NCBI RefSeq assembly: GCF_022682495.2
Contig: NC_071392.1
Location: forward strand, 52,477,459-52,541,458
DNA: 64,000 nt
Direction: 5' to 3'
Source: Desmodus rotundus
Taxonomy: Eukaryota; Chordata; Mammalia; Chiroptera; Phyllostomidae
Part shown: positions 36,000 through 47,700 of the stretch, in pieces
How the letters are laid out: every line of letters begins with the position of its first letter
Numbering within the stretch: the stretch's first letter is position 1
Program-made: the position numbers and the translations under genes
Notes under the pieces: generated by a model
The model's input: the letters and a program-made list of their open reading frames with translations, nothing else
What the model was told of the DNA's origin: nothing
The model's database searches: none

Positions 36000-38123
36000 G
36001 GTGGGTTCTCCCCTCTGGCTGGCTGGCTGGCTGAGAGTCTCAACCCCCACCATGTCTTGTATGCTGTTGTAGAGGTGCTTCTGGATTCTCCTTCTTAATA
36101 CATTTCTTGGTGACATCAGGTGCTGCCTCCATCTATCTCTAAACAGCACAAGCTATCCACTGTCTGTGGCTGTTGCCTTCAGGCTTGGCTGTGTCCAGGA
36201 TGGACCTCACTGCTCTTCAATGCTGTCTTTTTAACAGCACAAGTCCCATGGATGGGTCATCTAACATCCAAAAGCACCACAGATACGAACCCCACCTGCC
36301 TGTATCAGCAGTCCTGCCATTAGTCTTAGCCTTGATGCTGACCCATCTGTTTCTGAGAGGGCTTCTGGTGATATTGGGAAGATGGGGCCCCTGGATCTCC
36401 CCTGAGAGGCACTGTTCAGACTTCAGGGATGATGTTGGGTGTATTCCCCCACCCCTGCACCACACATGGTGGTCTGGCCCAGATTATTTCCAGTAATGTA
36501 TAGTTTTTCATGAGTTAGCTGTCCATTTCATGTGAGGGGCCACTCTGTGTAAAAGGGTCAACTCTTTCTTGCTTGGCTCAATGTGAGACCCAAGGTTGGG
36601 AAGGGCCCTGAATACCACTTGTTGTGCCAATTTCCACTTTCTCTTCCCAGCTGGTTTTAGTGGAATTGGACCTAGAGAACCACCATGGCTTGCTGGGCTG
36701 AGAAAATATCAGAAAAGTCCCTTTCAGAATTTCTCTTTCTCCCCCCTGCATAAATGCACCCAGCAGGCAGATCTTGAGCTTGGCAAACTGTTCTGCCAAG
36801 TTTCCCTATTGGTTGTGGTATTTGCAATTCTACAGGAGGAGGGTGAGCATGTGTTTCCCTTTATAGAGGGTTGTACTCTGTTGGGGAGGGACAGTCTGCT
36901 TGACTTCAAAGAATCACAGGTGCTCAACTCTTGCCCATCTAACTCCCAGCCCACTGCATCTACATGAGACACAGTCCAGACCTCTCTGTTCTGTGCAGGC
37001 CCCATGTTGCTTGCTAGCGAAGCTGGGTATGGCACAGCAAACCCTTCATTGTGCATTTTTCTCATCTCCCTTCCCAGCTGGATTCAGTGGGAATGGGCTC
37101 AGGGATCTAGCATGGCTTGATGCAGGTGACAAAAGTTCAGAATGGGTCAAAAACAATCTCCCCATTCTGTAAGGTTCTTCTCCACAGCTGCATCTGTAGC
37201 AGCTGATTAGGTCATGCTGGGGTGGGGGGGTAGGGGGGAATCAGGGCACCTCTCACAGACCTGAGACTGGGGAAACTGGTTTTCTTCCCCAATCCATTCA
37301 ACAAGATCTCTGTTCTGGCCTCCCCACTATGTTGTACCAGTCTCTGATCTCTCTGCCCAGCTGGTCTCATTGGAAAAGAACCCATAGATCCAGTGTGTCT
37401 TGGCATGGCTGAAGAGGTTCTGAATGGGTCCAAGAGAAGCACTTTTCCCATTCTGCTATATTTCTCTCTGTACCTGCACTTTCAATCTGGTCTCTTTGTT
37501 GGTAGAGCAGCTGTGTGTGGCATCCTTGCCCAGCCATGTTCCAGCTTCTTTTTAAAAAGCCTCCATACAGTACCCATACCACAGCACTGAGTCACTCTGG
37601 TTCTTCACCAAAAAGAAGAACCACCTTCCCCAAAAGCAAAATGTGTCTCAAGTTTACAGCTAGCTGCAGCCTGCAGGTTCCTCTGACACACCCAGGTGAG
37701 GCAACCTACTTATTTTAGGACATTGAGTCTCTATCTGGAACTCTCCATGTTGGTGCTACAACTATGGATGTGCTCCTTGCTGTGTGTATGTAGCCTGGAC
37801 TCCCAGACTCTATATATCCTCCTAAGTCACTCCCAATTAGACTTGGATTCCTGTGAAGGACTAGGGCCCCCTGCTCTGAGAGGGGAGGGAGCTCCAAAGC
37901 TGCAATTTCTGTCTGGTCCCTCTACTGCTGCAGGCTCCACGCATAGGGTATTTCCCCTTCACCTTGTAAAATCTCCTTACCTGACAGTACAAAGCATCTT
38001 CTGTATTCCTTGGCTTCATAACTTCATATCAGCTAAGATTCCATTAATTGTTCAGGTTAATGGTCAGATAATCAGCCAAAAACCCAAGTTGGGGGCAAGA
38101 GCAAGCAGACTCAGCTTCCACCT
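36000..38123 (-). promoter_or_regulatory. L1 5'UTR with three related units
   Basis: This is the 5'UTR of the minus-strand L1. Three diverged units are visible on the plus strand, each marked by a cagctgg word: ttcccagctggttttagtgg near 36645, ttcccagctggattcagtgg near 37072 and tgcccagctggtctcattgg near 37356. Each is followed by atggctt/tggcatgg and then a cttt(t)c(a/c)-type pyrimidine stretch, and preceded by a ttgt(g/a)c(c/a) pyrimidine-rich lead. Spacing is about 430 and 285 bp. Tandem monomers are known in some mammalian L1 promoters; that this one acted as a promoter is inference. Confidence 0.55.
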
Positions 38124-38475
38124 TCTCAAACTCACAACCATCAACAACTGACTCTAAAAACAAAAACAAAAACAAACAACCAGAACAGGAACAGAATCAT
38201 AGGTGTGGAGAGCATTTGGAGTGTTATCAGTTGGGAGGATGAAGGGGAGAATAGGGGAAAGTTGCAGGAATTAAGAAATACAAATTTGTAGGTACAGAAT
38301 AGACAGGGTGTGTTAAGAATAGTATGGGAAGTGGAGAAGCCAATGAACATATACGAACAAACCATGGATGTGAACTAAGGGGGGGATTGCTGGAGGTACT
38401 ATGTGGAGGGGGGCAAAGGGAATAAAATTGGGACAACTGTAATAACATAATCAATAAAATATACTTAAAAAACAA
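38124..38475 (+). mobile_element. HAL1 3' end
   Basis: The sequence is the HAL1 3'UTR: ctcaaactcacaaccatcaa, accagaacaggaacagaatc, the GGGGA-rich segment, catggatgtgaactaagg and the terminus aacataatcaataaaatata with an A-rich tail. It is 5'-truncated and abuts the 5' end of the minus-strand L1 head to head. I find no target duplication. Confidence 0.8.
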
Positions 38476-38852
38476 TTTGACCTTAGGTTTAATTTTTGTA
38501 TAGATTAAATGTGTGGCAAGATAGAGAAAGACTTTGATAATTACTCAGGCATGAGACAAGGGCTTGGGCCAACACAAGAACAGTATAAAAATATATACAA
38601 GCAATGTCTTGAAAGAGAAAAGAAGAGGCAGGACTTGATGAATGACCTAAAGCAAGAGATGGAGGGACAGGATGAAAAGCTGGTCTACACAGATCTGAGT
38701 GACTATGCATTTAGTCAACCAATTCTATGGTTTAAAAGTCTGTAGTCAACTACTCTAGCAGCAGTGCCTACGTACCACTACTAAGATGTTTATCCACATA
38801 CCTTCAGGGTCACAAAGGGCCTCTTCAGCCACCAGACACAAACCTCATAGAT
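38476..38852. other. Unique sequence
   Basis: An open stretch of 78 codons on the plus strand (38509-38745) is rich in charged residues (EREKKRQDLMNDLKQEMEGQ) but matches nothing I recognise. I do not call it a gene. Confidence 0.35.
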
Positions 38853-39027
38853 TACAGGTGGCAAACACAAGGCCTGTGGGCTGAATCCAGCCCTCCACCT
38901 TGTTTTATCTGACCCAGCACTTTGTTTCTACCCAGAGGCAGCACCGAGCTCCTTGCCCCTAGTTAAGAAGTAGTTACATTTATACAGTCTGATGTGACCC
39001 ACAGTGAAAATGAGTTTGTCATCTCTG
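38853..39027 (-). mobile_element. hAT-type MITE, internally deleted
   Basis: This is the reverse-complement relative of the MITE at 20595-20808. It starts tacaggtggcaaacacaagg and ends gagtttgtcatctctg, with matching internal words (ctccaccttgttttatctga, gtagttacatttatacagtc). About 40 bases near the far end are missing. An 8-bp duplication with one difference, tcatagat (38845-38852) and tcatagac (39028-39035), flanks it. Confidence 0.85.
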
Positions 39028-39149
39028 TCATAGACAGTTCTCTCAAGAAAGATGAGAGTGCAATCATAGGAACGCTTGCCTTAACTCATATTACCATAGC
39101 CCAGGGTTGGATGTAGGCTGTGGCTTCTAATATTCTACTGTTGGCATAG

Positions 39150-39400
39150 CTACTATTTGTTAATCATTTTCTAGTTGTCAGCACTGAGCTCCATATTGAA
39201 GTATATTGCCTCAATTATTCCTCATCACTTTTTGTATTAACTATACTTTCTCTTTTTTACAGAAGAAAAAACTGTTGTTGAGAGAAATTAAGTTACTTGC
39301 TGAGTGCCACTGCTAGTTAACAGCAAAGCTCAACAGGAACCCACTTCTGTCAAAAGAAATAGAATAACCCCCTAGCAGCCTCTTTCCCAGGAAAGATCTG
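39150..39400 (-). mobile_element. MIR SINE fragment
   Basis: The order caattattcctcatcactt, ttttacagaagaaaaaactg, aattaagttacttgctgag and tgccactgctagttaacag is that of reverse-complement MIR. It is diverged. Confidence 0.65.
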
Positions 39401-40929
39401 TGTTGAAGGCAACACAAATCTGTCCTGACCAAAAAGGTTTGGGTTGCTGGATCAAGCCAGTCTTGAGTTCTCCAGATGCTACCAGTACCACTGCTTCTGG
39501 GAAGGGCTGTCTCAGTGATGGGAACAATCATGGCATCAACAATTCAAAGCCACAGGTTTGACAGCCTGTAAATAATTTTAAAAGTATAATCTGTGTCCAC
39601 CCTTACTACTGGGATCCACTTGGATTCAAATTCCTCTTATATTTATCAAAATGGAGACATTTGTTTAAACAAAGGCTGTGACTAACAAAATAAAAAATAC
39701 CTCAGGTAAATATTTAAGTTTTAAATTCACTTTTGCACTGTGGCCCCTGAGGTACAAAGTAAAGAGGTTGTAAGTTTGGCGTGGGTTTGCTGTATGCTGG
39801 TATCTCCCCCGCCCCACCCACCTTTCACTGACATGAAAGAAGCTAGCAAGAGTTTGGTGATAGAAAAAGAGGAAACAATAGTGCTTCTAAACAGCAAGCT
39901 CTGCAATTCTGTCTGTAGGGATATTCCACAGGCAAAAATCATTAAATAAAGTTTACAGAAAAAGGAGACCAAGACACAGACATTTCTCAGAGAGACTACA
40001 GGTATGTTGAACAGGAATATGAGTAAAAGAAATAGAGATGCATTCTACCAAGAACTTGCCTTGTTCTAGATGAACAGCAAAGAATTAAAATGAGAGGGAA
40101 AAGAGAGAAATGAGAAGGATGGTGAAAGAAACAAGAAACCAGAGAAGGAAGGTACAGGGAGGGAACTAGGGTGGGGCAGGGAAGGCTGGAGAAATCGAGA
40201 ACCAAGATTAAGGAACTAGAGTATGAGAGGAGAAAGGACCAAGGAGAGGAAGAGAGGAGAATGCATATCCTTGAGTTTGGGACTCCTGAGAGCTCTTCAC
40301 ACCAAAAGAAAGAGAGCCTTGCTCAAAGAAGCCTTTACATGTTTTCTCTTATATCCTCATATCCTGCAAGGAATTTCAGGAAAGGGGAAAAAAGCCTCCA
40401 GGATTCAATGAACACCAAAAGCTTGAGAAGGACTCTCTTCATTAGTTTCTTAAACATTAGAGTAATGTTTCTTTCTCTGATCTTACATACAATCAAACAC
40501 ATTCCTGCACATCCACATGCATACTCTTACACACTCATGCATACACACATATGCACAGTCCCACTTGCACTCATACACATATATCCACACAAGTGGATAT
40601 GCCCACTTACACACACACACATCTCCCCCCCTTTCCAACCCATCCCTTAAGCATTTATGGCCTTGCACACTGCTCTATAGTGGACCACTTGGGGCTTTAT
40701 CTTCCTTAGGAATAGCACCCAGTGCCTTAGAATTCCAATACCACTCCCTCCAGTGTACTCTCCTAGGAGTGCAGTTTAAGATTTGACCAGTTCTAAGAGA
40801 AAAATGGAATTCATTATATCGCTTTCAAAAGAAGACTTGAGGAAAGAAAGGAGTGAAAACAGAAGAAGAGAAAGAGAAATATACAACTCTTATTAAGAAA
40901 CTGCAAATTACAAAAGCTATGCTAAGGGT
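39401..40929. other. Unique sequence with purine-rich and CA-rich tracts
   Basis: No gene recognised. Bases 40085-40270 are strongly purine-rich on the plus strand. Bases 40495-40625 are a degenerate CA-rich repeat with ACAC, CATGCA and CATACAC words. Open stretches in these tracts are low-complexity artefacts. Confidence 0.55.
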
Positions 40930-41200
40930 CTTAATCCATTCGGGCTGCTATAACAGAAGTATTATAGACTAGGTAGCTTATAAACAACAGAAATTTATTT
41001 CTCACAGTTCTGGAGGCTCAGGAGGGGCAAGAGAGCTCTCTGGGCCTCTTTTATAAGGATGATAGTCCCATTCAGGAGGACTCATGACCTAATCACCTCC
41101 CAAAGGTCCCACCTCATAATGCCATCACCTTTGAGGCTAGGGTTTCAACATATGAATTGTCAGTGGACACAGCTTTCAGTCCATTGCACTAAGTGTTCTA
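40930..41200 (-). mobile_element. MLT1-like MaLR LTR
   Basis: The order attcgggctgctataacaga, tagcttataaacaacagaaa, tttctcacagttctggaggc, ctcatgacctaatcacctcc and tcaacatatgaattgtcagt is that of a common ERVL-MaLR LTR in reverse orientation. It is a shortened copy without internal sequence. Confidence 0.6.
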
Positions 41201-41204
41201 CATT

Positions 41205-41360
41205 TGACTTCTTGTTTATTCCTCAAAACAGCATAGGGAGGTGGATTTTATGATCCTCTTTTGAAGATAAGGAAGCCAAGGTTCAGAAACATTCCATCGC
41301 CTGTCTAAGGCCACCCAGTTAACCAAGATCTGAACTGGCCCTGCCTGGTTCTGAATATGG
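41205..41360 (-). mobile_element. MIR SINE fragment
   Basis: Reverse-complement MIR features: attcctcaaaacagcatagg, gatcctcttttgaagataag, gaagccaaggttcagaaaca and ctaaggccacccagttaacc. Confidence 0.7.
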
Positions 41361-41921
41361 AATCAAGAACTGTGTGATGGGAAGGGGATCCTAAACTGAA
41401 AAGCTCCTACTGAGCACAGCGCCCTCTGAAGGAAGTTACAGGAGTGTAGGCTGGCCCTGGCACCTCACCAAAGAATGACAGGATCTGACTTTACAGTTTG
41501 GCTTTGCCTCCTGACAGACTCCATTTTGTTCCCTGCTCTTGTTTCACTTCTTTCTTATGCTTCTATGCTAATGAGTCATATTTCAAGTATTCTTCCAAGC
41601 TGAGAAGTATATTTTTAAAATCTCCTAAATAAAAACAACATATAAACAAAATAAACAGAAATGTGCTGACAACATAGATTCTAAATCACCTAAGACTAGA
41701 GTGGTCCAATTGAGATGTGATTGCTTGAGGGCAGGATTAGATCTGAGTTGTGAGAGGGGCCTAAGCGTGGCTCCATTTCTCCAAAACAAACTTGTTCTGC
41801 CATTAGTGTCCTGAGTTAGTATGGTCAGTTGTTACTCTGCAAAGTATAACAGGATTTCTCACAATGTGTTTTAGAAAGGTTTTGAAGTGCTCAGATGAAA
41901 AGAACCATAACACAATCAATT

Positions 41922-41930
<9 letters not shown>
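41361..41930. other. Unique sequence
   Basis: No recognised gene or repeat. Confidence 0.4.
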
Positions 41931-42019
<89 letters not shown>

Positions 42020-42024
42020 TCTCT
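41931..42024. repeat. Compound (CT)n(GT)n microsatellite
   Basis: About 14 CT repeats pass directly into about 13 GT repeats, then interrupted CTCTGT and CT repeats. It is a long compound dinucleotide repeat, probably length-variable. Confidence 0.95.
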
Positions 42025-42289
42025 GAATGTCAATACCTCATACCTACTTTTCAGTTACCTTATAAGAGCAGCTGAAGAGTGTAGTGTTCCAAAGCTGCTC
42101 GCTTGGAATAAGGAACCGGTCACTAAAAGTGCTTAAAAGCTTTTTAAAAACAAGTAAAGGAATGCATCCAAGAGCTTCCTTCTGAACCTCAGTGAGGCCC
42201 ACAAGACCCTAGGTTTTCTCTTGCAGGATAGATCTTTCTCACCTCACCACAGCAGTAAGTCCCTTGGGTCACAAGCAAGCTGAAAGCAG

Positions 42290-42480
42290 TTGCATAGACC
42301 AACTTCAAATCTTCCCTTCACCACTAACCAGCTACATGGTCTTGGGCAAATTATTTCACTATACTGGTCTCTATTTCCTTGTCTGTGAAATAGAAATAAT
42401 AGTGGTGCCCACCTCAAGCTTTGTAATTATGATTAAACCAGATAATAAATATAATGTGCACAGTAAATGTGAGTTGCTAG
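42290..42480 (+). mobile_element. MIR SINE
   Basis: Forward MIR order: aacttcaaatcttcccttca, tcttgggcaaattatttcac, ttccttgtctgtgaaataga, aataatagtggtgcccacct, gattaaaccagataataaat and an atgtgcacagtaaat end. Confidence 0.75.
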
Positions 42481-43194
42481 CTCTACATGATTAGCAGCAG
42501 CTGTGCCATCATCTTTCAGATAGTTGTTCATCTTCTCTCCTCCACACATCCTTTCTTAGGGCAGACACACAGAGGTTTTGGTGGTGGAAAGGTTCATTTT
42601 AGACCTAGCATAATGTGTAGGGAACTCCATTTTACTGACAGAAAATCTTTTCCAGTCACCTCCTCCTCTAGCCACTGCTAGAGATTTGACATTACCCTCC
42701 TTAAAGTCCCTGCCAATTATCTCCAGTACCATTGAGACATCCTCCATCTTTCTGTCTGCAGGATTCAACCAGGCAATCATCCCACATGAAAATGAAGGCA
42801 AAGTTCCATGCACCTAGGAAGTCAGGAAGCTAACCATCTACGTCAAAGAAGACAGGGGAATTAAATGCTCAGGATTTCACCCCCTGCCTCTTTGTTTTTG
42901 CTCTTTTTAAAATTGGAGTCCTTATTATGGGATTTAGGAGAGTACAGAATTAGGAAGAAAGTTGGGGGAAGAGATTGATATTTTCACAAGCACTTTACCA
43001 GAACTGCCCTAGCAAATATATATTTTTTGCATAGCCTTGGAGTCTACAAAATTTAGGTATCAGCACATCAGTTAGCCCAGGTCCTCATATGTTCCCACTG
43101 AAAGCAATACCAACCAGGAGCATACCAGCAAAGGAGCAGGAGCAATCCACTCTCTAGGTCACCCTCTAGAACTGGGACCCTGATAAAACTAAAA
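42481..43194. other. Unique sequence
   Basis: No recognised gene or repeat. Confidence 0.4.
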
Positions 43195-43480
43195 TTAATT
43201 TAAATTAAGTGAAATATATCAGAGAAAGACAAATACCATATGACTTCACTCATATGTAGATCTAATGAACAAACTGAAGTAGCAAGCAAAACAAGACAAA
43301 CTCATAGCTGAGAGCAGGATGACGGCTAAGAGGGTGGGAGGTAGAGGGTGGAGGGATTGAGCAAAAAGAAAAAAGGTCTTACAGACATGGACAACACTGT
43401 GGTGATTGCAGGCAGGGCAAGTATAAGGGGACTAAATGGTAATGGGAAAGAATAATAAAAATTCTTAAAAAGAAAAAATT
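43195..43480 (+). mobile_element. L1 3' end
   Basis: It starts in the last ORF2 codons (agaaagacaaataccatatg) and continues through a 3'UTR with catggacaacactgtggtga and an A-rich tail. It is closely similar in type to the 3' end at 22990-23275, so it belongs to the same subfamily as the full-length L1. Confidence 0.8.
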
Positions 43481-44380
43481 TTAAGATCTGCTCTTTTAGA
43501 AACTTTCAAACATACAACACATTATTAACTATAGTACCCATGCTGTACACTGCACCTGATGATGTATTTATTTTATTGCTAGAAGCTTGTACTTTTTAGC
43601 CCCCTTCACCCATTTTACCCACCCCCAGTCAACCCCACTCCTACCTTTGGCCACCACCAATCTTTTCTCTGTATCCATAAGCTTGAATTTTTTGGTTGGC
43701 TGGTTGGTTAGTTTATTTTTGTTTGTTTTCTAGATTCCACAAATAAGTGAAATCATATGGTATTTGTCTTTCTATGTCTGACATATGTCACTTACCATAA
43801 TGTCCTCAAGGCCCATCTATGTTGTCACAAATGGCACGTTTTTATACATTTTTTATGGCTAAATAATGTTCATATATGTACATTTCCTTTATCTATTCAT
43901 TGATTGATGGACACTTAGGTTGCTTCCATAGCTTAGTAGTGCACATAGGGCTGCATATTATCTTTTTAAAATTAGTGTTTTTATTTTCTTTGGTTAAATA
44001 CAAATAAGTGGAATTACTGGGTATTTCATGTGGTAGTTCTATTTTTAATTTTTTGAGGAATGTACATACTGTTTTTCAAAGTAGCTGCACCAATTTACAT
44101 TCTCACCAACAGTGTGCAAGGGTTCTCTTCTCTCCACATCCTCACCATTTATTTCTTGTATTTTTTTATCATAGCCATTTGGACAGGTGTGATGTGATCT
44201 CTCATTGTGGTTTTGATTTGTATTTCCCTGATAATTAGTGATGTCGGTCACTTTTTCATAAACCTGTGGGTCACCTGCATGTCTTCTTTGGAAAATGTCT
44301 ATTCAGATCTCTTATGCATATTTTTAAATCAGACTTTTTTTTTTTTGGCTATTGAGCATGAGCTCTTCGTATGTTTTATA

Positions 44381-44644
44381 TTTTAAAGATTTTATTTGTT
44401 TATTTTTGGAGAGACAGGAAGGGAAGCAGAAGGAGAGGGAGAGAAACATTTATGTGTGAGAAATATATCTATTGGGTCCCTCTTAGATGCTCCCTACTGG
44501 AGACCTGGCCCTCAACCCAGGCATGTGCCCTGACTGGGAGTTGAACCAGCAACCTTTCAGTTTGCAGGCCAGCATTCAATTTACTGAGCCACACCAACCA
44601 GGGCTTTTTTTTTTTAAAGATTTTATTTATTTATTTTTAGAGCA
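44381..44644 (-). mobile_element. Composite VES SINE (full copy plus extra tail)
   Basis: Bases 44381-44604 are a reverse-complement VES with tail, body, ccctgactgggagttgaacc and head ending ccaaccagggc. Immediately right of the head lies a second VES tail in the same orientation (T-run, aaagattttatttatttatt, ttttagagc; 44605-44644) without a body. One near-perfect 11-bp duplication, tatgttttata (44370-44380) and tatgttttaga (44645-44655), flanks the pair together. Confidence 0.8.
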
Positions 44645-44754
44645 TATGTTTTAGATAATAACCCCATATCAGATTTATAATTTTAAATATTTTTTCTACT
44701 CTGTAGGTTGCTTTTTCATTTTGTTGAATTCTTTTGCTGTGCAGAAGATTTTTA

Positions 44755-47700
44755 TTTATTTTATTTTTTCAAATGACTTTAGTGTAATTTACCTTTTTCC
44801 TTTTTATTTAATTTATTAGGGTAAATTGGTCAACAAAAATGATACTGGTTTCAGGTGCACAATTCTACAACCCATCATGTGTACACTGTATTGTGTGTTC
44901 ACCATCGGAAGTCAAATGTCCATCCATTACCATTTATTCCCCCTATACCCTACTCCACTACCCCTGATCACCTCATTCTCCCTATCTCCAAAAATCACAA
45001 TACTCTTGTCTGTGTTCATTAGTTTTTTCCTCTTTTTTCTTTTGCTCAGTCCCTCCACCACCCTTACCCAGCCCCAGCCCCACAGCCATCAGCCTGCTCT
45101 CTACCTATAAGTCAGTTTCTACTTTGTTTATTTTTGTTCATTAAATTCCACTTATGAGTGAGATCACATGGTACTTGTCATTCTTTGACTGGCCTATTTC
45201 ATAACACTTTCCATTTCCATTCATGCTGTTGCAAGGGGTAATATTTTCCTCTTCTTCACACCCAAGTAGTATTCCATTGTATAAATGTACCACACCTTTT
45301 TTATCCACACATCTGCTGATGGACACGTGGGCTGCTTCCAAATCTTGGCTATTGAAAATAATGCCACAATGAACATAGAGGTGCATATATTCTTTAGAAT
45401 TAGTGTTTTGAGTATCTTCAGATAAATTCCCAGAAGTCATAAGGCAGTTGCATTTCTGATTTTTTCACATAACTTCATACTGTTTTCTACAGTGGCTGCA
45501 TCAATCTGTATTCCCACCAACAGTTCACAAGGGTTCCCTTTTTCCCACATCTTCACCAACACTTGTTCTTGTTGATTTATTGATAACATCATTCTGATAG
45601 GTTTGAAGTGACATTTCATTATGGTTTTAAAATTTGCATCTCTATGATAATTAGTGGCATTGATCATCTTTAAACATATCTGTTGGCCATCTGTATGTCC
45701 TCTTTGGAGAGGTGTCTATTTTGGTCCTTTGCCCATTTTTTAATTATTGGATCGTTTGTTTGTTTATTTTGGGTGTTGGGTTTTATGAGTTCTTTACAAA
45801 TTTTGGATATTAACTCCTTATCAGATGTATTGGTGAATAAGTTCTCCCATTCACTGAGCTGCCTTTTCTTTTTGTGGCTGATTTCCTTTGCTGTGCAAAA
45901 ACTTTTTAGTTTAATGTAGTACCACTTGTTTATTTTTCCTTTTTTTCCCTTGCCAGAGGCAATATATCAGAAAAAAAATATTGCTATGAGAAATGTCCAA
46001 GATTTTAGTGCCTATGTTTTCTTCTAGGATTTTTTTGATTTTGAGTCTAACATTTAAGTCTGTAATCCACTTTGAGTTCACTCTTGTGTGTGGTGTAACA
46101 AAGTGGACTACTTTCTTTTTTTTGCACATATCTGTCCAAAATTTACAACACTATTTATTGAGTGGACTATCTTTATCCCATTGTATGTTTTTACCTCCTT
46201 TGCCAAATTCTAATGGACTATAAAGGTATGGGTTTATTTCTTGGCTCTCTATTCTGTTCCATTTATCTATATGTCTGTTTTTATGCAAGAATCATGCTGT
46301 TTTAATTACTATGGCTCTGTAGTATAGTTTGATATCAGGTAGTATGATTCCTCCAACTTTATTCTTTATTCTCAAGTTTGCTGTTGCTATTTGGGGGTCT
46401 TTTCTGGTTCCATATAAATTTTTGGAATGTTTATTTTAGTTCTGTGAAATATACCATTGGGATCTTGATAAGAATTGCATTGAATCTATAGATTTCTTTG
46501 GGTAGTATGGACATTTTAATGATGTTAGTTCTTCCTATCCATGAACACAGTATGTGCTTCCACTTATATATATCTTCTTCAATTTCTTTCTTCAGTGTCT
46601 ATAATTTTCTGACTATCAGTCTTTTACATCCTTGGTCTAATTTGTTCCTAGGTATTTTATTCTTTTTGTAGCAATTGTAAATGGAATTGTTTTTCTTAGC
46701 TTCCATTTCTGATATTTCATTTTTGGTGTTTAAAACTGCAAATGATTTCTGGATATTTGTTTTGTGTCCTGCCACTTTAATGAATTCATTTATCAGTTCT
46801 AGTCTTTTTTTTATTTTTTGGTGGAATCTATAGGGTTTTCTATGTACAGTATCATGTCATCTGCAAATAATGACTGTTTTACATCCAATTTAATGATTTT
46901 TTTTTCTTGTCTGAATGCTATGGCTAGGACTTTCAATACTATATAGAATAAGAGTGGTGAAAGTGGACATCTCTGTCTTGTTCCCAATCATAAGGAAAAC
47001 ACTTGTAATTTTTGTGCATTGAGAATGATGTTGGCTGGATTTGCCATATGGCCTTTATTCTGTTGACGTATATTCCCTCTATTTCTACTTTACTGAAAGT
47101 TTTTATCATAAATGGGTGCTGGATTTTATCAAATGCTTTTTTTTGCATCAATTTATATGGTCATGTGGTTTTTACACATCATTGTATCAATACCTTCTGT
47201 CCTGTAATGTTTCTGTTGATGAATCAGCTGACAGTCTTATGAGAGCTTCCTTGTAGGTAAGTAACTTTCTTTTGCTTCTTTTAATATTCTCTCTTTGTCT
47301 TTAATCTTTGTCATTTTAATTGTGATGTATCTTGGTGTAGGCCTCTTTGGGTCCATCTTGTTTGGGACTCTCTGCACTTCTGGATTTGTGCATGTTTTTC
47401 CTTCAGCAAGTTAGGGGATTTATTGGCCATTATTTCTTCATACAGATTTTTGATTCCTTTTTTCTCTCTTCTCCTTCTGGTACTCCTAGATGTGGATGTT
47501 GTTACAATTTATTTTGTCAAACATTTCTTAAACTATCCTCATGCTCTTTATTAATTTCTTCTTTTTGATGTACCAGTTGGATGTTTTCTTCTACCTTGTC
47601 TTCAAAATCACTGATTCGGTCTTCTGCTTCAACCTACCTATTCTTTATGTATTTTCACTGTATTCTTCATTTGAGATATTGTATTCTTCATATCTGACTG

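Larger units (their letters stand above)
29270..38123 (-). mobile_element. Long minus-strand L1 with 5'UTR units
   Basis: Read on the minus strand, the element has a 5'UTR of about 2 kb (38123 to about 36000), ORF1 (about 35840-34600), ORF2 (about 34440-29580) and the bat-type 3'UTR ending in a T-rich run on the plus strand near 29270-29320. It carries a mariner, a VES SINE and a 490-bp internal tandem duplication. The 5' end stops in agcttccacctt, about 25 bases short of a complete L1 start, where a HAL1 tail begins. It is inactive because both frames are broken. Confidence 0.85.

Noticed and set aside
38509..38745. Plus-strand 78-codon stretch rich in charged residues
   Set aside because: No family recognised, no splice signals that I trust and no repetition elsewhere; too short to call a gene.
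40495..40625. Possible short gene over the CA-rich stretch
   Set aside because: The long open frames on both strands come from CA, CAT and TG repetition.
41803..42033. Open stretch of alternating ETE and THTH-type repeats
   Set aside because: It is translation of the compound CT/GT microsatellite.
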